64,000 bases of DNA, taken from the NCBI RefSeq assembly GCF_947504145.1, contig NZ_CANNGQ010000002.1, positions 372,001 to 436,000 of the forward strand. Direction: 5' to 3'. The notes beneath the pieces were generated by a model. That model searched no databases and was not told where the DNA came from. It saw only the letters and a program-made list of their open reading frames with translations. The translations under genes and the position numbers were made by a program. Positions 60,100 through 64,000 of this stretch are shown here, piece by piece. Origin of the DNA: an uncultured Microbulbifer sp. GTDB taxonomy: Bacteria > Pseudomonadota > Gammaproteobacteria > Pseudomonadales > Cellvibrionaceae. Every line of letters starts with the position of its first letter. Within the stretch, counting starts at the first letter, position 1.

Positions 60100-61293
60100 G
60101 TGACCTCTCTTCAGGATTTTCTCAAAACGCGCCTGGCCGAGCGCCGGGCGCAGCAGCTGTACCGCAGTCACAAAACCCTCACCGCGGCGCCCGGCCCGGC
60201 GGCTGTGGTGGATGGGCACGAACTGGTTACCTTCAGCAGTAACGATTACCTGGGTCTTGCCACCCATCCGCAAGTGATCACCGCGCAACAGCGCGGTGCA
60301 GAACTGGGGGCCGGTGCCACAGCGTCCCATCTGGTCAACGGCCATTTCGAAATCCATGAGCAACTGAAAAATAAAATCACCGAAATTACCGGGCGTGAAG
60401 CCGCGCTGTTATTTGGCAGTGGCTATATGGCCAATATGGGCGTGATCAACGCACTTGTCGGTCGCGGTGATGTTGTGGTGCAGGACAAGTTGAACCACGC
60501 TTCGCTGATCGACGGTGGGCGCATCTCCGGCGCCCAGTCTCTGCGGTTTGCTCACAATGATCTGGATGGTCTGGAAATTCAGTTGAAGCGCGCCCGGGGA
60601 AAAAACAGCGGCAATATTTTGCTGGCAGTGGACGGCGTTTACAGCATGGACGGCGACACCGCGCCGCTCGCGCAGATGGCAGCATTGTGCGCCCGCTACG
60701 ATGCCTGGTTGATGGTGGACGAGGCCCACGGTTTTGGCGTGATGGGCAGTGATGCCTATCCCAGTGCCGGCAGTGTCGCCGCAGCGGGGCTGGACCAGGA
60801 CTCAGCGCCCATCGTGATGGGCACCCTCGGTAAAGCCGCCGGTAATGGCGGTGCGTTTGTGGCGGGCTCACAGGCACTGATCGATTATCTTGCGCAATTT
60901 GCCCGCACCTATATTTACACCACCGGCATGCCGCCGGCGGTGGCCGCCGGTTGTCTGCGCGCGCTTGAGCTGATGCAGCAAGAGCCGTTGGCTGAAACCC
61001 TGCAACAGCGCATTGCGTATTTTCGCCGCAATGCCGCGGCAAAAGGCCTGCCCCTGGAAAGCTCTACCAGCGCCATTCAGCCGCTGGTGCTGGGCTGCGA
61101 GAAAATCGTATTGAACGTTGCCGGGCAGCTGCAGAAATCGGGATATCTCGTCGGCGCGATACGCCCACCCACGGTACCCGCCGGCACTGCGCGTTTGCGT
61201 ATTACCCTGTCAGCCGCACACAGTGAGGCGCAGATTGATGGTCTACTCAATGCATTGGCAGCGGCGCTCAGAACCAGCGAGGTATTGGTATGA
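60100..61293 (+). CDS. bioF: 8-amino-7-oxononanoate synthase
   Basis: A 397-residue PLP-dependent alpha-oxoamine synthase that condenses pimeloyl-ACP (or CoA) with alanine. Blocks: FSSNDYLGLATHPQV, GAGATASHLVNG, LFGSGYMANMGVINAL, VDEAHGFGVMG and MGTLGKAAGNGG, in which the Lys binds PLP. It starts at GTG 60100, 14 bases after bioB, and overlaps the bioHC start by ATGA. Confidence 0.96.
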   Translation: MTSLQDFLKTRLAERRAQQLYRSHKTLTAAPGPAAVVDGHELVTFSSNDYLGLATHPQVITAQQRGAELGAGATASHLVNGHFEIHEQLKNKITEITGREAALLFGSGYMANMGVINALVGRGDVVVQDKLNHASLIDGGRISGAQSLRFAHNDLDGLEIQLKRARGKNSGNILLAVDGVYSMDGDTAPLAQMAALCARYDAWLMVDEAHGFGVMGSDAYPSAGSVAAAGLDQDSAPIVMGTLGKAAGNGGAFVAGSQALIDYLAQFARTYIYTTGMPPAVAAGCLRALELMQQEPLAETLQQRIAYFRRNAAAKGLPLESSTSAIQPLVLGCEKIVLNVAGQLQKSGYLVGAIRPPTVPAGTARLRITLSAAHSEAQIDGLLNALAAALRTSEVLV

Positions 61294-62843
61294 GCGGCGA
61301 TATGAATATCGCTCTGTTGCACGGCTGGGGCGGTGATGCCCGTTGCTGGCGGCCACTGCTGGAGGCATTGAGAAATCACTTCGGCACGATAGTAAATATT
61401 GAGCTGCCGGGGTTTGGTGCACGCGCGGAAGCGCCATGGCCCGACCCTCAGGAATTGCTCGCTCAGCTGGACGCGCAGTTACCGGAAAATTGTCTGCTGC
61501 TGGGTTGGTCACTGGGCGGCATGTTGGCCACACAGCTGGCGGCAAGCAGCAATAAAGTACGCGGCCTGATCACCATCGCCGCCAATGGCAGTTTCGTCAC
61601 TCGCGATGACTGGCCGGGTATGGAGCCAGGTACCTTTGCCGATTTCTGCCATACCCAGCGGGAAATGCCGGAAAAAAACTACCAGCGCTTTTGTGGGCTC
61701 GAAGCGCGCGGCGACAGCGCTATGCGCGCGCTACTGAAAACCCTCAAAGGCTGGCAGCCACAGCAAATCCCCGAAAGCTGGAGTAACGCTCTGGACTACC
61801 TTGGAAATCTGGATAACCGGGCGTTGTTGGCGGAACTCGCTGTGCCCGCACTGCATATTTTTGGTGAAGGGGATGCGCTGGTGCCGGTTGCGGCGGCGAA
61901 AAAGATCGAAGCGCTGGGTGTGGGAATAGGAGTGATCACTGGTGCTGGTCATTGCCCGCATCTGAGTCAGCCGCAAGAGGTAGCCGGGTTGATTGAATCG
62001 TTCCTGGCGTCGTTGCACCTGGAGCCCGCGCCGCTGGAAAAAACCTCTGTGGCCCGGGCTTTTGGCCGCGCCGCACAGAGTTATGATGCGGCTGCTCACC
62101 TGCAGCGGGCGGTGTGTCGGGAGCTGATTCAGCGCGCAGGCGAGAACTGGTCACCGAAACGTATCTTGGACCTCGGCAGTGGCACCGGCTACGGCAGCGA
62201 GCTGTTGCGCAAACGCTTCCCCGATGCGGAAATCATCGCCCTGGATATCGCCCCACAGATGCTGGCATATGCCCGCGAACACCGGCCGGTGAGTGCTGGC
62301 TACGTTGCCGCGGATGCGGAACAGCTACCGCTGGCGGATGGTTGCGTGGACCTGGTGTTTTCCAGTTTCGCACTGCAGTGGTGTTACCAGCTGCCGCAAC
62401 TCTTCGCAGAAATACGCCGGGTATTGGCGCCCGCGGGCAATACCCTAATTTCCACCCTGGTACCGGGCACTTTGTCAGAGCTGGAGTCCAGTTGGGCGGC
62501 GGTGGATGGCGCTGTGCACGTCAATCGTTTCCTGTCGTGTGAAGCCTGGCAAACCGCCTGTGTGGGGAATCAGCTGGAATGCGCGGTAACCTTAGAGCAG
62601 CGGGTACTCCATTTCGACAAGGTCACCACCCTGATGCGCGAGTTGAAAAGTATTGGCGCCCACAATGTGAACCGGGCTGCGGGCAAGGGGTTGCTAAGCC
62701 GGGATAAGCTGCGGAGGCTTACTGCGGCCTATGAACAGCAGCGCACCGCCGCGGGCCTGCCCGCTACCTATCAGGTGCTGTATCTCAAACTGGCACACAA
62801 TCTGGCACGCAGCGCGGCCATGGATGCGGCGGTATCCGGCTAA
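61290..62843 (+). CDS. bioC: BioH-BioC fusion: pimeloyl-ACP methyl ester esterase plus malonyl-ACP O-methyltransferase
   Basis: A 517-residue fusion. Residues 1-245 are an alpha/beta hydrolase like BioH: LLHGWGGDARCWRPLLEAL, nucleophile Ser74 in LLGWSLGGMLATQLA, acid in GEGDALVPVAA and His in TGAGHCPHLSQP. Residues from about 255 are BioC: SVARAFGRAAQSYDAAAHLQ, SAM motif ILDLGSGTGYGSELLRK (about 291), DAEQLPLADGCVDLVFSSFA and LQWCYQLPQLFAEIRRVL. BioC methylates malonyl-ACP to start pimelate synthesis and BioH removes the methyl at the end, so one polypeptide opens and closes the route. It overlaps bioF by ATGA and is the last gene of the operon. Confidence 0.93.
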   Translation: MSGDMNIALLHGWGGDARCWRPLLEALRNHFGTIVNIELPGFGARAEAPWPDPQELLAQLDAQLPENCLLLGWSLGGMLATQLAASSNKVRGLITIAANGSFVTRDDWPGMEPGTFADFCHTQREMPEKNYQRFCGLEARGDSAMRALLKTLKGWQPQQIPESWSNALDYLGNLDNRALLAELAVPALHIFGEGDALVPVAAAKKIEALGVGIGVITGAGHCPHLSQPQEVAGLIESFLASLHLEPAPLEKTSVARAFGRAAQSYDAAAHLQRAVCRELIQRAGENWSPKRILDLGSGTGYGSELLRKRFPDAEIIALDIAPQMLAYAREHRPVSAGYVAADAEQLPLADGCVDLVFSSFALQWCYQLPQLFAEIRRVLAPAGNTLISTLVPGTLSELESSWAAVDGAVHVNRFLSCEAWQTACVGNQLECAVTLEQRVLHFDKVTTLMRELKSIGAHNVNRAAGKGLLSRDKLRRLTAAYEQQRTAAGLPATYQVLYLKLAHNLARSAAMDAAVSG

Positions 62844-62852
62844 TCGAACCGG

Positions 62853-63656
62853 TCAGTCCTTCGGAATAAACGCGACGATACGTGTCGGCCCGCCACTGCC
62901 CCCGCGAATCTTCATTGGCAGCGCGATCAGGGTAAACCCTTTGTCCGGCAGCGCATTCAGGTTGGCCACATTTTCCAGCGCGGGAATATTGCGTTTGAAT
63001 AATTCCCGATGGGTTTTGAAGAGGCGCGAGCCGCCGTAGTCGATACTCGGCGTATCCAGCCCGACGGCTTTCACCCCACGTTTTTCCGCCAGGAAAATGG
63101 CTGCTTGCGGCGATAGCCCGGGGAAGTTCAGTTTCTCAACCGCCGCCTCACCGCGCTCCGCGGTACCCATATACTTCTCCGCATCCGGCCAGTACTGCGC
63201 GCTGCCGGTGTCGAACAGCACCAGGCTGCCTTTCTCGATGGTGCCGTGCTGCTGTTCCCAGCGCGTAATATCCTCAACAGAAATCAGATAATTGCGATCC
63301 TTTTTGTCCTGCTTGCCAATCTGATCCGCTACACGAATCACAATCCCCGGTCCGATCAGTTGCTGCAGTGGAATCTTGTCTACCGTCGGATGATTGCGCG
63401 CAAAATGCACCGGCGCATCCACATGGGTGCCGCCATGTTCCGCAGTTTCCAGGTTGTAGGCCGAGTAGTAATAGCCTTTGTCGGTTTCCCCGGCGAATAC
63501 GGTGCTCTTGGCGAACTTGTCCGCGGTGGGCCAGTAGAGGGTGTCTTCGGCAAAATCGTGGGAGAGGTCCACCCACTGGCCTTCAGTCAGTGCATCTGCC
63601 AGCAGGCTGATGGGTAGGCAAACGAGTAGAGCGAGGGTGAGGCGTAAAGGGGTCAT
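62853..63656 (-). CDS. Exported cyclase-family protein (kynurenine formamidase-like)
   Basis: A 267-residue protein with a signal peptide (MTPLRLTLALLVCLPISLLA). It contains the metal-binding signature of the cyclase/KynB family, TAEHGGTHVDAPVHFARNH (HxGTHxDxPxH), then GSLVLFDTGSAQYW and FPGLSPQAAIFLAEKRGVKA. Cytoplasmic relatives hydrolyse N-formylkynurenine; exported ones are uncharacterised amide or lactone hydrolases. It is convergent with bioHC at 9 bases. Confidence 0.85.
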   Translation of the reverse strand: MTPLRLTLALLVCLPISLLADALTEGQWVDLSHDFAEDTLYWPTADKFAKSTVFAGETDKGYYYSAYNLETAEHGGTHVDAPVHFARNHPTVDKIPLQQLIGPGIVIRVADQIGKQDKKDRNYLISVEDITRWEQQHGTIEKGSLVLFDTGSAQYWPDAEKYMGTAERGEAAVEKLNFPGLSPQAAIFLAEKRGVKAVGLDTPSIDYGGSRLFKTHRELFKRNIPALENVANLNALPDKGFTLIALPMKIRGGSGGPTRIVAFIPKD

Positions 63657-63770
63657 GGCTGGGCTCCGGGTGTACTTTGGCGCTTCCTGCTCAATCCCTT
63701 ACAGAAGTGCGCCCTGAAAGCCTATACCAATGTACGCATGCTGCCAGCGGGTGGTCGTGGAGATACAGAA

Positions 63771-63819
63771 AGGCCTCCGTAACGCACGCCTGTTGCCAGG
63801 CGTTTGTTCTCGGAGGCCC
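63771..63819 (-). terminator. Two-tier hairpin, probable terminator of the right-edge gene
   Basis: An outer stem GGCCTCCG (63772-63779) / CGGAGGCC (63811-63818) encloses an inner stem ACGCCT (63786-63791) / AGGCGT (63798-63803). Reading the minus strand the structure is followed by TTTCTG. It lies 31 bases after the stop of the partial gene. Confidence 0.45.
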
Positions 63820-63849
63820 TAATCGGTGGGGTGCTGATAAGAGGCGGGT

Positions 63850-64000
63850 TTACACCTGGACGACCACGTAAACCTCGCGGCCGTCGCGCTGGGTGGGCAT
63901 AAAGTAGTGGCCGCCATAGCGGTAGTACTGGATGCCGTTGATCACCTCGGCCGCATAACCAGCGGGTAGTTCATTTACCACCTGGCCCGGGGAGTAGGCG
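63850..64000 (-). CDS. C-terminal end of a Tyr-rich exported protein (5' partial, DUF6515-like)
   Basis: Reading the minus strand from the window edge, the last 50 residues run AYSPGQVVNELPAGYAAEVI, NGIQYYRYGGHYFMPTQRDG, REVYVVVQV, stop at 63852-63850. The pattern LPxGY...INGxxYYxxxGxYF...VV is that of the DUF6515-type periplasmic or lipoprotein C-terminus. The rest lies outside the window. Function unknown. Confidence 0.7.
   Translation of the reverse strand, partial: AYSPGQVVNELPAGYAAEVINGIQYYRYGGHYFMPTQRDGREVYVVVQV

Noticed and set aside
1-64000. CRISPR arrays, insertion sequences, integrases, attachment sites
   Set aside because: I found no regularly spaced repeats with spacers, no transposase or integrase reading frame, and no tRNA-flanking direct repeat on reading both strands.

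Overview
This window looks like the chromosome of a marine gammaproteobacterium of the Cellvibrionales type, close to Microbulbifer. That is an inference from gene content and protein style: poly-serine linkers in a secreted lipoprotein, FimX, a BioH-BioC fusion and an EF-P beta-lysylation trio in a GC-rich sequence. Most of it is housekeeping chromosome. I see no insertion sequence, prophage, integrase, CRISPR array or replication origin.

Left part (1-24.8 kb). The window opens in the 3' end of a large surface-type protein. It continues with a tRNA-Leu(CAG), rnr-rlmB, and an uncharacterised four-gene unit at 5.05-8.6 kb (ECF sigma factor, zinc-type anti-sigma factor, exported helical protein, TPR/beta-barrel outer-membrane protein). 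Next are rpsF-rpsR-DUF2232-rplI and dnaB, an L,D-transpeptidase, bioD, and an acyl-CoA dehydrogenase behind a PsrA-like operator. A nitroreductase, an EVE protein, a LytS/LytTR-type two-component pair, an orphan NarL-type regulator coupled to 3-hydroxybutyrate dehydrogenase, two Tyr/His-rich lipoproteins and serB follow.

Middle (24.8-44.6 kb). An RND efflux pump with its adaptor is followed by a lower-GC AHH-nuclease/Imm11-like pair. Then come a class V aminotransferase, a NagX-like membrane acyltransferase, a MutS-like ATPase and an M1 peptidase lipoprotein. A 1025-residue lipoprotein carries poly-serine linkers and calcium-type DxDxDG repeats. A guanidine-II-like riboswitch precedes sugE, and fimX lies just upstream.

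Right part (44.8-64 kb). epmB-efp-epmA encode elongation factor P and the enzymes that modify its Lys34. They are followed by a GNAT protein, cysE-srkA, a KAS III-type enzyme and a lipoprotein overlapping an S9 peptidase with Sel1-like repeats. comF is divergent from bioB-bioF-bioHC; a BirA-type operator overlaps the bioB promoter. A cyclase-family protein and the 3' end of a tyrosine-rich exported protein close the window.

The best regulatory signals are the guanidine-II element at sugE, the BirA operator at bioB, the PsrA-like palindrome at the acyl-CoA dehydrogenase, the structured rpsF leader and an ECF-type promoter before the sigma gene. The best candidates for undescribed biology are the 5.05-8.6 kb sigma-factor unit and the lipoprotein/S9-Sel1 pair at 54.6-58.1 kb.
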